From the NCBI RefSeq assembly GCF_014199445.1, contig NZ_JACIJS010000009.1:42040-106039 (forward strand): a DNA stretch of 64,000 bases, given 5' to 3'. Each line of letters begins with the position of its first letter. Within the stretch, counting starts at the first letter, position 1. Below are positions 52,828 to 61,646 of this stretch, piece by piece. The translations under genes were made by a program, and so were the position numbers. Origin of the DNA: Rubricella aquisinus. Its GTDB lineage: Bacteria; Pseudomonadota; Alphaproteobacteria; Rhodobacterales; Rhodobacteraceae. Below the pieces are notes generated by a model. That model had not been told where the DNA came from. It saw nothing but the letters and a program-made list of their open reading frames with translations, and did not search any database.

Positions 52828-53288
52828 GCGCTGCCCTTCCAAGTCATCTGCACATCGGGGAGTTTTTCGACATTGCGCGCGCCATCGCTGTGATCCGTCT
52901 CGATCAGGCCCTCGCGGGCATAAAAGCGCAGCGCACCCGTATTCGCGGCAAAGGCCCAGAGGATAAATCCATCGGGCATCCGCAGCTTCGCGTCATCAAG
53001 GAGCCGTTTGCCGAGCCCCGCCCCGCGCGCGCCCCGCCGTAGATAGAGGCATTCGACCTCTCCTTCGGACGTGGCGATAAAGCCCGCGACCCGACCGCCA
53101 TGGCGGACCACGCGAAGCCGCCCTTCGGAGATCAGGCGGCTGACATAGAACAGCGTTTCCTGATCGGTCCAGAGCCGGGGCATCCAGCCGCATTCGCGGA
53201 CCCACGCCATCAGAATCTCCGCGCAGGCCGCCGCGTCGCGCACAGTGCCATCCGCGATGCGGGGGCGCGTGGCAAGGCGCAGGATCAC
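52824..53288 (-). CDS. GNAT N-acetyltransferase
   Basis: A 154-residue protein with the GNAT order: RLATRPRIADGTVRDAAACAEIL, GRVAGFIATSEGEVECLYLR, then the acetyl-CoA loop RRGARGAGLGKRLLDDAK and a final NTGALRFYAREGLIETDHSDG. It lies between ycjX and ycjF with four-base overlaps at both ends, an embedding that suggests a functional link. The substrate is unknown. Confidence 0.88.
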   Translation of the reverse strand: MILRLATRPRIADGTVRDAAACAEILMAWVRECGWMPRLWTDQETLFYVSRLISEGRLRVVRHGGRVAGFIATSEGEVECLYLRRGARGAGLGKRLLDDAKLRMPDGFILWAFAANTGALRFYAREGLIETDHSDGARNVEKLPDVQMTWKGSA

Positions 53289-54736
53289 AGCTTGTCCCCG
53301 ATCAGGAAATCGGCTGCGCGGTCCAGCCGAATATGCGGCGGCCCATCGCCGGGCTGAAGCGTCAGATGGGGCGGATCGAACCGCATCACGGAATAGGACG
53401 CGTCAAGCCAAGCCTCCGCCCCCTGCCGGGCGGAGGACAACAGCCGCGCCGGATCGCTCGGCAAATCGCCCGCATGAAGCGCGATCATCTTCCCCGTCTC
53501 GGCGGCGCGTCCGCGCACCATGTCGATCTGCCGTCCGTCATGGGTGCCCTCATGCTCCACAGTCGCCCGAAGCGAGGCGAGGGCAATCGCCTCTGCCGCC
53601 GCACCCTTATACTGCGCCCGGTCCATCGCGTCGCGCAGCATCGCTTGCATGAAATTGCTCAGCGCCGGGTGCTGGGATTGGTGCAGGTGATCGGCCTTGG
53701 TCGCGGCAAAGAGGATTTTCTCGACCCGTTTGCCGATCAGGGGGGCCAGCCATGAATTCTGACCGGGCTGAAAGGTCTCAAGGATGCGGGCCATGGCCGC
53801 GCGCATATCCTCCACCGCCTGTGGTCCGGCATGGATCGCGGTCAGCGCATCGACGAGCACGACCTGCCGGTCGATCCGGGCGAAATGATCGCGGAAGAAC
53901 GGCTTGACCACCAGCCGTTTGTACGCGTCGAACCGCCGCTCGAACGCGCGGCCCAGCATCCCCGATTTCAGGCGCTGACCCTCCAGCGGCAGCGGCGTGA
54001 AGGTGAGCGCGGGGGAGCCATCCAGATCGCCGGGCATCAGGAACCGCCCCGGGGCAAGGCCCGACAGGCCCGCTTTCTGGCAGGCCGCGAGGTAATCCTT
54101 GAACGTGTCCGTCAGCGCCCGCGCCTGCGGCTCATCAAGCGGGATGGTGGGGTCCAGCCCTTGGATCATCGCGCGCCACTCAGCGGAATGGGCCGCGCGG
54201 GAGGGATGGTTGGCCATGGCGATCGCATCCTGCGACCATGTGGCGAAATCCATCTCCATCAATGGCAGGTCCAAGAGCCATTCGCCGGGATAATCCACGA
54301 TGTCGATATGCACGACGCGCGGGCCGGACATGCCGCTCAAAAGACCCTGCGGGCGGACCTTGAGCGACAGGCGCAACTGGCTGATCGAGCGGGTCGAGGC
54401 CGGCCAATGGGGCGTGTCGCCGCGCAGCGCGTCGCGGTGCGTCTCATACTCAAAGCGCGGCACGCCATCATCGGGTTGCGGCTCCAGATAGGCGGCGAGG
54501 ATACGCCCCTCCGCCTCTGCCCGCAGGCCCTGCATCCGGCCCCGATCCAGCAGATTGGCGATGAGGGACGTGATGAACACCGTCTTGCCCGCGCGGGCAA
54601 GACCCGTGACGCCGATGCGTAGCACAGGCTCGAACAGGGCCTCATTCACGCCCGATTGCACGCCTTCGATGCTGCGCCAAATCCCGTCTGCTACGCGTCC
54701 AATCCCGAATATGGCCTGCACTCCTGTGGTTCTCAC
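53285..54736 (-). CDS. YcjX family P-loop protein (DUF463)
   Basis: About 483 residues. RIGVTGLARAGKTVFITSL is the Walker A region, and VVHIDIVDYPGEWLLDLPL carries the Walker B-like DxPG. WLAPLIGKRVEKILFAATKADHLH provides a TKAD guanine-specificity motif. YcjX proteins are stress-linked GTPase-like proteins working with YcjF. The start is uncertain: the GTG at 54736 gives the usual length, while an ATG at 54844 would add 36 residues and overlap the truA start codon on the other strand. Confidence 0.88.
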   Translation of the reverse strand: MRTTGVQAIFGIGRVADGIWRSIEGVQSGVNEALFEPVLRIGVTGLARAGKTVFITSLIANLLDRGRMQGLRAEAEGRILAAYLEPQPDDGVPRFEYETHRDALRGDTPHWPASTRSISQLRLSLKVRPQGLLSGMSGPRVVHIDIVDYPGEWLLDLPLMEMDFATWSQDAIAMANHPSRAAHSAEWRAMIQGLDPTIPLDEPQARALTDTFKDYLAACQKAGLSGLAPGRFLMPGDLDGSPALTFTPLPLEGQRLKSGMLGRAFERRFDAYKRLVVKPFFRDHFARIDRQVVLVDALTAIHAGPQAVEDMRAAMARILETFQPGQNSWLAPLIGKRVEKILFAATKADHLHQSQHPALSNFMQAMLRDAMDRAQYKGAAAEAIALASLRATVEHEGTHDGRQIDMVRGRAAETGKMIALHAGDLPSDPARLLSSARQGAEAWLDASYSVMRFDPPHLTLQPGDGPPHIRLDRAADFLIGDKL

Positions 54737-54842
54737 GCCCTGATGCGCTCTCACATAGGTATCGCGCAGGCGGATGGCGAGGGGCAAGGGAGGAGGGTGT
54801 TTCCTCTTGGCAATGCGGGCGTCACGCGCTATCGCCCCGGAC

Positions 54843-55604
54843 ATGCCACGCTATGCCCTTTTGATCGAATATGATGGTGCGCCCTATTCAGGGTGGCAGC
54901 GCCAGCCCGATGTGCCCTCCGTTCAGGCGGTGATTGAGGCCGCCTTGGCCCGGATCGCGCCCGAGGGCGGCATCGTGACAGGCGCGGGTCGCACGGATGC
55001 GGGCGTGCACGCGATGGGGCAGGTGGCACATATCGACCTTGCGCGCGCATGGGACGGGTTCAAGCTGAAAGAGGCGCTCAACGCGCATATCGGGCGCAAA
55101 CCGGTCGCGATCCTCGATGCAGCTGAGGCAGATGCCGCGTTTCACGCGCGGTTCTCCGCAACCGAGCGGCGTTATATCTACCGCATCCGCAACCGCCGCG
55201 CGCCGCTGACATTCGAAGCCGGGCAGATGTGGCATGTGCGGCGCGCGCTGGATGTGGAGCGGATGCGCGCCGGGGCCGCGCATCTGATCGGGCATCATGA
55301 TTTCACCACCTTCCGCAGCACGATCTGTCAGGCGAAAAGCCCGGTGAAAACCCTCGACCGGCTGGACATCACCCGGATCGGGGATGAGATCGTTCTTGAG
55401 ATCGTGGCCCGGTCATTTCTGCACAACCAAGTGCGCAGTTTCGTAGGCTCACTGGAGCGGGTCGGAGCAGGCACATGGGAGCCAGAGCAGATCAAGCGGG
55501 CACTGGAGGCGCGGGACCGCAAGGCCTGTGGCCCAGTGGCCCCGGCTTGTGGGCTCTATCTGTCGGCCGTGCGTTACCCGAGCGATCCGTTTTCCGCCCG
55601 CTGA
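54843..55604 (+). CDS. truA: tRNA pseudouridine(38-40) synthase
   Basis: A 253-residue enzyme modifying the anticodon arm of many tRNAs. [18 protein letters not shown] opens the family, [18 protein letters not shown] holds the catalytic Asp, and [19 protein letters not shown] is the third motif. The ATG at 54843 gives the canonical start although its ribosome-binding site is weak. It diverges from ycjX with little space between. A tail repeat follows its stop by 11 bp. Confidence 0.95.
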   Translation: MPRYALLIEYDGAPYSGWQRQPDVPSVQAVIEAALARIAPEGGIVTGAGRTDAGVHAMGQVAHIDLARAWDGFKLKEALNAHIGRKPVAILDAAEADAAFHARFSATERRYIYRIRNRRAPLTFEAGQMWHVRRALDVERMRAGAAHLIGHHDFTTFRSTICQAKSPVKTLDRLDITRIGDEIVLEIVARSFLHNQVRSFVGSLERVGAGTWEPEQIKRALEARDRKACGPVAPACGLYLSAVRYPSDPFSAR

Positions 55605-55615
55605 CGCGGACGGAA

Positions 55616-55651
55616 GCCTCCGGCGGGGTATATTTGAAGAAAGTGAAACGG
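55616..55651 (+). repeat. GCCTCCGGCGGGG tail repeat, copy g
   Basis: A full copy 11 bp after the truA stop, ending GTGAAACGG, three bases before the stop codon of the convergent GST gene. It fills the gap between the two genes. Confidence 0.88.
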
Positions 55652-55653
55652 TT

Positions 55654-56529
55654 TTAGGGCGCAAGCAGGGCCATGGTCTGGGGCCAGGCTTCGGGGTCAG
55701 CGACGCTCTTGTCCCGGCAGAACGGGTTGCAATAGCCGATGACCGTGCCATTGATCCGCGCAAGGCTATCCTCCCGCACCGGATCGCCGGAATAAGGACA
55801 GGTCGCGTTGATCGGGGTCATCCCGGTCACCGCCTCAGCAGGCAGGCGCGCGGGGCCGGGCCACGGCGCTTGATCAAAGGGCAGGACGTACCGTTCCATC
55901 ACCCGGTTCTGGGCAATGCCCATCGCGCGCCAGCGGCGGAAAGGACCATGGGCGAGATGGGCGTCTACATAAGCCATCGCATCCGCGCCGACAGGCAGGC
56001 CATAGCCCGCGATCCGGGCCGCCACAGGCGCGAAGAACGCATCCGCCGCCGTATACTGGCCAAAGAGCCAAGGCCCATCCCGACCGGGCGCACGCGCCGC
56101 CGCCCAAAGGGTTTCGAGCCGCGCAAGATCGGCAAGGACCGCCTCATCGGGGACAAAACCGGCCCAGGCATGGGCGACATTCATCGGGCAGGCGCCGCGC
56201 AGCGCGGTAAAGCCCGAATGCATCTCAGAGACAAGGTTGCGCGCCATCGCACGGTCCGCCGGATCGCTGGGGTAGTGGCCCGCATCAGGTTCCAACTCGG
56301 CCAAGGTTTCGACAATTGCGAGGGAATCCGTGACCGCATAGGTGTCATCCACCAGCAGCGCGGGCACCGTTTTGGCCAATCCGAAATCCTTGAGCATTTC
56401 GGCGAAGCCGGGGGTGAGCATCTGCGCGCGACGCTCCGTGAACGGGATGTCGAACGCGGCAAAAAGCAGCCAGCCGCGCAAGGACCATGAGGAATAGGTC
56501 CGGTCACCAATGGCGAGTGTGTATGTCAT
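55654..56529 (-). CDS. Glutathione S-transferase with a C-terminal YHS-like cysteine domain
   Basis: A 291-residue protein. Residues 1 to about 215 are a GST: TYTLAIGDRTYSSWSLRGWLL carries the active-site Ser and VTDSLAIVETLAEL the glutathione gamma-glutamyl site. Residues about 235-285 read CPYSGDPVREDSLARINGTV, then IGYCNPFCRDKSVADPEAW, which follows the CPxxGxPV...YFCCxxC..KF..DPExY pattern of YHS metal-binding domains. A GST-YHS joining is unusual; it might couple thiol chemistry to metal or mercury-like ligands. GGAGG precedes the ATG at 56529. Confidence 0.8.
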   Translation of the reverse strand: MTYTLAIGDRTYSSWSLRGWLLFAAFDIPFTERRAQMLTPGFAEMLKDFGLAKTVPALLVDDTYAVTDSLAIVETLAELEPDAGHYPSDPADRAMARNLVSEMHSGFTALRGACPMNVAHAWAGFVPDEAVLADLARLETLWAAARAPGRDGPWLFGQYTAADAFFAPVAARIAGYGLPVGADAMAYVDAHLAHGPFRRWRAMGIAQNRVMERYVLPFDQAPWPGPARLPAEAVTGMTPINATCPYSGDPVREDSLARINGTVIGYCNPFCRDKSVADPEAWPQTMALLAP

Positions 56530-56616
56530 GGGAGCCTCCATCAATCTGTCAAAGCAGCATGGGTGGCGGCCTGTGCAATGTCCAATCAGGGATTTTGGCC
56601 TATCCCGTCACATCCC

Positions 56617-56650
56617 TTGATGCGAAAAAGCCCTTGATACGAAAAAGCCC
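56617..56650 (-). repeat. Tandem 17-bp repeat at the trcR terminator
   Basis: TTGATGCGAAAAAGCCC and TTGATACGAAAAAGCCC stand head to tail. Each unit carries one U tract of the terminator in the minus-strand transcript. Confidence 0.8.
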
Positions 56651-56684
56651 GGCGACAGCGGCTCGTCAGAGCCGCCCGCCGGGC
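56641..56684 (-). terminator. Rho-independent terminator of trcR
   Basis: On the minus strand GCCCGGCG...CGCCGGGC encloses a second stem (GCGGCTC, loop, GAGCCGC) and is followed by TTTTTC. It lies about 40-80 bp past the stop codon. Confidence 0.82.
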
Positions 56685-56721
56685 CATCGCCAAAGGGCAG
56701 CGCCCTGCGGCAGGGCTGCCG

Positions 56722-57480
56722 TTAGTCCTTGTCTTCGTCGTCAGACCCGCCTGCCGGCAGGTTGAAGAGCGCATCCGCATCGGTGATGCCCGCGCCCGCC
56801 TCGTCCTCTTCCTCATCCTTGGTATCAGACCCAAAGGTGAAGTTTTCCAGCCCCGCCATGGAGGCGGGCATTCTGGCTTCGTCCTGCGCGGCGAGCGACT
56901 CTTCGGTGCTCATCAGCTTGAGCTTCTCGTCCTCGGTCAGGGCGGTGCCCTCTTTCGCCTTCTTCTTCATCGCCTTGGCGATGGCTTCATCCAATTCGCC
57001 TTGCGAACACAGGCCAAGGGCCACCGGATCGACCGTCTGGATGTTGGCGATGTTCCAATGGGTCCGGTCGCGGATCGACTGGATCGTTGGTTTTGTGGTG
57101 CCGACAAGTTTGGACACCTGCGCGTCCGACAATTCGGGGTGGAACTTGACCAGCCATGCAATCGCGGACGGGCGATCCTGACGCTTGGACAGCGGTGTGT
57201 AGCGCGGGCCCTTACGCTTGGTCTCGCCTTCGGCTGCGGGGTTGTGCTTGAGCTTCAGCCGCTGGGTCGGGTCGGCCTCGCAGCGGTCGATCTCCTCTTG
57301 CGTCAGCTGGTTGTTCACGATGGGATCGAACCCTTTGACGCCAACGGCCACTTCGCCATCCGCGATGCCGTTCACTTCCAGAATATGCAGGCCGCAAAAT
57401 TCCGCGATCTGAGTGAAGGAGAGCGTCGTGTTATCAACCAGCCAAACGGCGGTCGCCTTGCGCATCAGGGGCATAGCCAT
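56722..57480 (-). CDS. trcR: Cell cycle transcriptional regulator TrcR (DUF1013)
   Basis: A 252-residue protein. The N-terminal ATAVWLVDNTTLSFTQIAEFCGLH and the middle DRPSAIAWLVKFHPELSDAQVSKLVGTTKPTIQSIRDRTHW are helix-turn-helix segments of the DUF1013 family, known as TrcR in alphaproteobacteria. The C-terminal 60 residues are very acidic (EEEDEAG, GGSDDEDKD). AAGGAAC lies six bases before the ATG at 57480. Monocistronic, with a strong double-stem terminator; it diverges from the RNase T2 gene. Confidence 0.9.
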   Translation of the reverse strand: MAMPLMRKATAVWLVDNTTLSFTQIAEFCGLHILEVNGIADGEVAVGVKGFDPIVNNQLTQEEIDRCEADPTQRLKLKHNPAAEGETKRKGPRYTPLSKRQDRPSAIAWLVKFHPELSDAQVSKLVGTTKPTIQSIRDRTHWNIANIQTVDPVALGLCSQGELDEAIAKAMKKKAKEGTALTEDEKLKLMSTEESLAAQDEARMPASMAGLENFTFGSDTKDEEEDEAGAGITDADALFNLPAGGSDDEDKD

Positions 57481-57615
57481 GGGTTCGTTCCTTAGTCCAA
57501 AAGGGCAAATCTTCTCCGAGCCGAGAATCGGATGGCCGGGGCCGTCATTCCGTTTCCGAATTGGGGATTGGCGGGTATATAGGCACAAACAGGGCAGGAA
57601 TAAAGGGAAATCGGA

Positions 57616-58245
57616 ATGCGGGCAGTGATCGGGATCATCGCGGCACTTTGGGCAGGGATCGCCACGGCACAGGACCGGGCGGGCGTGTTTGACTATTATG
57701 TCATGGCGCTCAGCTGGTCGCCCTCGTGGTGTGCGGCGACGGGCGATGAGCGGGGAGCGCCGCAATGCGATCCGGAGGCCGATACCGGCTGGGTGCTTCA
57801 CGGGTTATGGCCGCAATACGAGCAGGGCTATCCAGAATATTGCAGCACCACCGCGCGCGATCCGTCCCGCCGCGAAACCGCCGCGATGGGCGATCTGTTC
57901 GGTGATGGTGGGGCCGCGTGGTATCAGTGGAAAAAGCACGGGCGCTGCGCGGGCCTCTCGTCCCGCGATTATTTCGATCTGGCGCGGGAGGCGTTTGACA
58001 GCATTGAAAAGCCCGCCGTGCTGCGCCGCGTGACCGAAGCCCTGCGCCTGCGCCCGCAGGTGATCGAGCAGGCGTTTCTGGAGGTCAATCCGCAACTGGA
58101 GCCAGATATGATCACGCTCACCTGCCGCTCGGGCCGGATTGCGGAGGCGCGGGTCTGTCTGACCCGGGATCTGGAACCGCGATATTGCAGCGCAGATGTG
58201 GTGCGCGACTGCACACGCACCTCGACGTTTCCACCGATCCGCTAG
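57616..58245 (+). CDS. Ribonuclease T2 family protein, secreted
   Basis: A 209-residue protein with a signal peptide (residues 1-18, ending GIATA). The first active-site block VLHGLWPQYE is intact. The second reads WYQWKKHGRC, so the usual HEW before KHG is YQW: the Glu and one His of the textbook enzyme are replaced while Lys and the second His remain. It may still cleave RNA, as some bacterial members differ here. Eight or more cysteines fit a periplasmic, disulfide-bonded fold. Confidence 0.87.
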   Translation: MRAVIGIIAALWAGIATAQDRAGVFDYYVMALSWSPSWCAATGDERGAPQCDPEADTGWVLHGLWPQYEQGYPEYCSTTARDPSRRETAAMGDLFGDGGAAWYQWKKHGRCAGLSSRDYFDLAREAFDSIEKPAVLRRVTEALRLRPQVIEQAFLEVNPQLEPDMITLTCRSGRIAEARVCLTRDLEPRYCSADVVRDCTRTSTFPPIR

Positions 58246-58313
58246 AACCGCGACGGAAAACCGTCCTTCGCCCGTGTACCTCCCACACCAAAAGCAAAAG
58301 GGGAGGGTCGGTC

Positions 58314-59525
58314 ATGCGCCGTTTTATCATCACGGGGTCGATCCTTGGCCTGATTGGCTGCGCGCCCGCGCCGGTGATTGAGGCGCATGTGCCGCCTCCG
58401 ACGCCTGACCTTGCTTGGGTCGATCAATCCGCGCTGCTGGCCGCGTTTGACGGGCGGATTGACCTGACCGATCTGCCGAATTACGCGGACCCCTATATCC
58501 CGCTATGGATCACGCCCGCGCGGTTTGGCACCAATCCGGTAAGTGACACCGGAGCCACCTTGGGCCGGGTGCTGTTCTATGACACCGCACTGTCGGTGGA
58601 TGAGAGCCGGTCCTGCGCGTCCTGCCACCAGCAGGCCCATGCTTTCGGTGATCCGGCACGGGGGAGCATCGGGGGTGGTGGCCGCACGGCGCGCCAATCC
58701 ATGCGGCTGGTCAACCTCGCCTATCGCGCGCCCAGTGTGGCCGACGATGACGCCCTCACGCGGTTTTGGGACAATCGAGCCGAAACGCCCGAGATGCAGG
58801 CGATTATGCCCCTCCTTGATCCGATCGAGCATGGGTTCAGCACCGGTCTTGCCCCCCTGATCGCGCGGCTGGAAGGGATCGCCTATTACGCGCCATTGTT
58901 CACGGCGGCGTTTGGCGATGCAGAGATCACGGAGGCGCGGATTGCCGCCGCCCTCGCGCAATTCTCAAATTCCATCATCTCTTTTGACAGCGCATTCGAT
59001 GAAGGCCGGGGAAGCGCCGTAAGCCAAAGCGCGGATTTCGCGACGTTCAGCGCGGCGGAGAACGCGGGCAAGCGGTTGTTTTTGTTTGGCAGCACCGGGC
59101 GGCGTGGCGGGCCGCCGGGGGTTGCCTGTGCCGATTGCCACGCGGCGCCGGAATTCGCGAGCGTGGATATGGCGGGGCATAACGGCATCACGGGGGTGAT
59201 CGGGGATCGGGACGGCTCCGACCTGTCGGTCATGCGCGCGCCGAGCCTGCGCGATCTTGTGGCCCCGGATGGCAGTCTGAACGGCCCGTTCATGCATGAC
59301 GGATCGCTGCGCACGCTGGGGGCGGTGCTCCGTCATTACCGGACTGCCGATGAGCCGGGGCGGTTTGACGATGCAAGCGATTTTCGAGCGACGCTCCATC
59401 CTCAGTTGCGCGGCGGCCTGCGGCTGACCCGAACGGACGCCAGCAATATCGAAGCGTTCCTGCGGACCCTGACGGGGCGCGCGCTCTATACCGATGAGAA
59501 ATGGAGCGATCCGTTTGGGGAGTAG
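58314..59525 (+). CDS. Di-haem cytochrome c peroxidase family lipoprotein
   Basis: A 403-residue exported protein with a lipobox signal peptide (ITGSILGLIGC, Cys near 15). Two CxxCH sites, CASCHQQAHAFGD and CADCHAAPEF, bind haem c, and GRVLFYDTALSVDESRSCASC is the family opening. MbnH/MauG-like or cytochrome c peroxidase action on peroxide or an organic substrate in the periplasm is likely. GGGGAGGG precedes the ATG at 58314. It follows the RNase T2 gene on the same strand. Confidence 0.9.
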   Translation: MRRFIITGSILGLIGCAPAPVIEAHVPPPTPDLAWVDQSALLAAFDGRIDLTDLPNYADPYIPLWITPARFGTNPVSDTGATLGRVLFYDTALSVDESRSCASCHQQAHAFGDPARGSIGGGGRTARQSMRLVNLAYRAPSVADDDALTRFWDNRAETPEMQAIMPLLDPIEHGFSTGLAPLIARLEGIAYYAPLFTAAFGDAEITEARIAAALAQFSNSIISFDSAFDEGRGSAVSQSADFATFSAAENAGKRLFLFGSTGRRGGPPGVACADCHAAPEFASVDMAGHNGITGVIGDRDGSDLSVMRAPSLRDLVAPDGSLNGPFMHDGSLRTLGAVLRHYRTADEPGRFDDASDFRATLHPQLRGGLRLTRTDASNIEAFLRTLTGRALYTDEKWSDPFGE

Positions 59526-59549
59526 CCCCCCATCTGCGATCCGAAGGGA

Positions 59550-59654
59550 GCGCTCCCGCACGTCGGCAATGCCTCCCCTTGGGCCGGGCCGGCGCTGCGC
59601 GCCGGAAAGAGATATTATGCCTCCGGCGGGGTATATTTGAAGAAAGTGAATTGG
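59550..59654 (+). repeat. Head-tail intergenic element, simple form
   Basis: Head GCGCTCCCGCACGTCGGC starts 24 bp after the peroxidase stop and is overlapped by the palindrome GGGAGCGCTCCC (59547-59558). The centre holds a GCCGGCGC/GCGCCGGA hairpin, and the tail module at 59619-59654 closes it. It fills the gap to the convergent quinone reductase gene. Confidence 0.8.
59619..59654 (+). repeat. GCCTCCGGCGGGG tail repeat, copy h
   Basis: A full 36-bp copy identical in its shared bases to copy b at 13004. It forms the 3' end of the head-tail element. Confidence 0.9.
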
Positions 59655-59685
59655 GGTTTGCGTTGGCAGAGCAGCCCCCGCGATG

Positions 59686-60672
59686 TCAGGGGACCAGCAC
59701 GATTTTGCCGATATGCGCGCTGGATTCCATCCGGGCATGGGCCGCCGCAGCCTCCGACAGGGGGAAGGTCTGATCCATCACCGGGGCGATTTTGCCAGCC
59801 TCCAGCAGGGGCCAGACATGCGCCTCGAGAGCCTCAGCGATGTCAGCCTTGTAGGTAATCGACCGGGGCCGGAGGGTAGAGCCGGTGATCGTGATCCGCT
59901 TGGCCATCACGGCGGCAAAATTCACCTCCGCCTTTGGCCCGCCCAGAAACGCGATCATCGCAAGCCGCCCGTCAGGGGCAAGGGCTGCGATGTCGCGCGG
60001 GGTGTAGCTGCCCCCGACCATATCGAGGATCAGGTCCATGCCACCGACGGATTTGGCGACCTCAACGAAGTCCTGATCCCTATAGTTGATGGCTGTCTCC
60101 GCGCCCAATGTTTCGCACGCGAAACATTTCTCCGCCGATCCGGCGGTGGCGAAGACCCGTGCGCCGAACGCTTTTGCCAGTTGGATTGCCGTGGTGCCGA
60201 TCCCCGATGAGCCGCCATGGACGAGGAACTTCTCCCCCGCTTTCAGGCCGCCCCTGTCGAACACATTGACCCAGACGGTAAAGAACGTCTCCGGCAGGGC
60301 AGCGGCCTGTTCCCAGCTCAACCCCTTTGGCACGGGCAGGGCATGGGTGGCGGGCGTGGTGACATACTCGGCATAACCGCCGCCGGGCAACAGGGCGCAT
60401 ACCGCGTCCCCCATCTGCCAGCGGGTGACGCCCGCGCCAAGGGCCGCGACCTCCCCTGCTGCTTCCAGACCGGGCAGGGGGGAGGCATCGGGGGGCGGGT
60501 CATAGGCGCCCGCGCGTTGCAGCGCGTCGGGGCGGTTCACGCCCGCAGCTTTCACCCGGATCAGGATCTCCCCGGGGCCGGGGGTCGGCACCGGGGCGGT
60601 TCCGGCGCGCAAAACCTCCGGCCCGCCGGGGGCGGTGATCTCAACAACATTCATCATGTCAGGCAGGGTCAT
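59686..60672 (-). CDS. NAD(P)H-quinone oxidoreductase, PIG3-like MDR family
   Basis: A 328-residue medium-chain dehydrogenase/reductase without the zinc ligands. GVNRPDALQRAGAYDPPPDASPLPGLEAAGEV is the catalytic domain start, and FLVHGGSSGIGTTAIQLAKAFGARV the NADPH-binding fold. It reduces quinones by one or two electrons. The ATG follows directly on the stop of the aminotransferase gene (TGAATG), so the two are coupled. ATGs at 60657 and 60654 are possible later starts. Confidence 0.9.
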   Translation of the reverse strand: MTLPDMMNVVEITAPGGPEVLRAGTAPVPTPGPGEILIRVKAAGVNRPDALQRAGAYDPPPDASPLPGLEAAGEVAALGAGVTRWQMGDAVCALLPGGGYAEYVTTPATHALPVPKGLSWEQAAALPETFFTVWVNVFDRGGLKAGEKFLVHGGSSGIGTTAIQLAKAFGARVFATAGSAEKCFACETLGAETAINYRDQDFVEVAKSVGGMDLILDMVGGSYTPRDIAALAPDGRLAMIAFLGGPKAEVNFAAVMAKRITITGSTLRPRSITYKADIAEALEAHVWPLLEAGKIAPVMDQTFPLSEAAAAHARMESSAHIGKIVLVP

Positions 60673-61533
60673 TCACACTCTCCCATGGGCATAGTCCCAA
60701 TAGAGCGCCCGCGCGCGCGCCGATACCGGGCCGGGCTGCATTTCGTGATCCTCATAGGCGGTGACGGGCATCACCTTGGACGCGTTGCCGGTCAGGAACA
60801 TCTCATCCGCTGTCAGCAGGTCATCGGGGGTCAGCACGGCCTCCTCAACGGTGTAGCCATCGGCCATCAGCAGCGCCATCACGCGTTGGCGCGTGATCCC
60901 GTTGAGGAACGTGCCATTAGGCACCGGGGTCAGCACCGTTCCATCGCGCACCATGAACACATTAGTGGAGGCCGTTTCCGCCACGTTGCCATCGGCATCA
61001 AGGCTGATTGCGTTGTCGAACCCTTTGGCGCGGGCCTCTGACAGCATCCGGCCATTGTTGGGGTAAAGGCAGGCGGCTTTTGCTTCGGTCAATGCCATGT
61101 CCTGCCTTGGGCGGCGGAAGGACGACAGGCACAGCCGCACCCCGGTGGGTGGGCTGAGCGGCAAATCCTCGATGCACAGAGCAAAAGCGCAGCTATCGGG
61201 TGCGGGCGCGATCATGCCCGGTGCGCCCTCGCGGGACCACATCATCGGGCGGATATAGAGCGGCTCCTCCGACGGGTAGCGGGCGATGCCCTCCTTCGCG
61301 ATGGCGAGCACCTCCTCGGCGGTCATGCACGGCTCCATCCCCATTGCGGTCGCGGACCGGATCAGCCGGATGCAATGCAGATCAAGATCGGGTGCCGTCC
61401 CTTCAAAGGATCGCGCGCCGTCGAACACGAGCGTGCCAAGCCATGTGGCATGGTCAGCGGCCCCCATGATCGGCGTGTTGCCCTCATGCCATTGCCCCTC
61501 AAACCAAGTGCTGATCCGTTTGCCGAACGCCAT
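60673..61533 (-). CDS. Branched-chain amino acid aminotransferase
   Basis: A 286-residue class IV PLP enzyme of the IlvE group. TLVFDGARSFEG opens the fold, ALTEAKAACLYPNNGRMLSEARAKGFDNAISLD carries the PLP Lys and the signature, and EMFLTGNASKVMPVTAYED closes the site. It transfers amino groups between Leu, Ile or Val and 2-oxoglutarate; a second IlvE may exist elsewhere. The downstream quinone reductase shares its transcript. Confidence 0.9.
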   Translation of the reverse strand: MAFGKRISTWFEGQWHEGNTPIMGAADHATWLGTLVFDGARSFEGTAPDLDLHCIRLIRSATAMGMEPCMTAEEVLAIAKEGIARYPSEEPLYIRPMMWSREGAPGMIAPAPDSCAFALCIEDLPLSPPTGVRLCLSSFRRPRQDMALTEAKAACLYPNNGRMLSEARAKGFDNAISLDADGNVAETASTNVFMVRDGTVLTPVPNGTFLNGITRQRVMALLMADGYTVEEAVLTPDDLLTADEMFLTGNASKVMPVTAYEDHEMQPGPVSARARALYWDYAHGRV

Positions 61534-61646
61534 GCCTGCGCCCCCCGTCCTGAAATACCGGGCCAGAGCCTAGGCCGCTTCACCCAGCGTTGCAATCAAA
61601 CGCCCCCGGCTTTATCTAGCTTGCAACAGCATGAGGGGCATCACAT

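Noticed and set aside
56617..56650. Tandem 17-bp repeat as a CRISPR-like array
   Set aside because: Only two units, no spacers and no cas genes; it belongs to a terminator.
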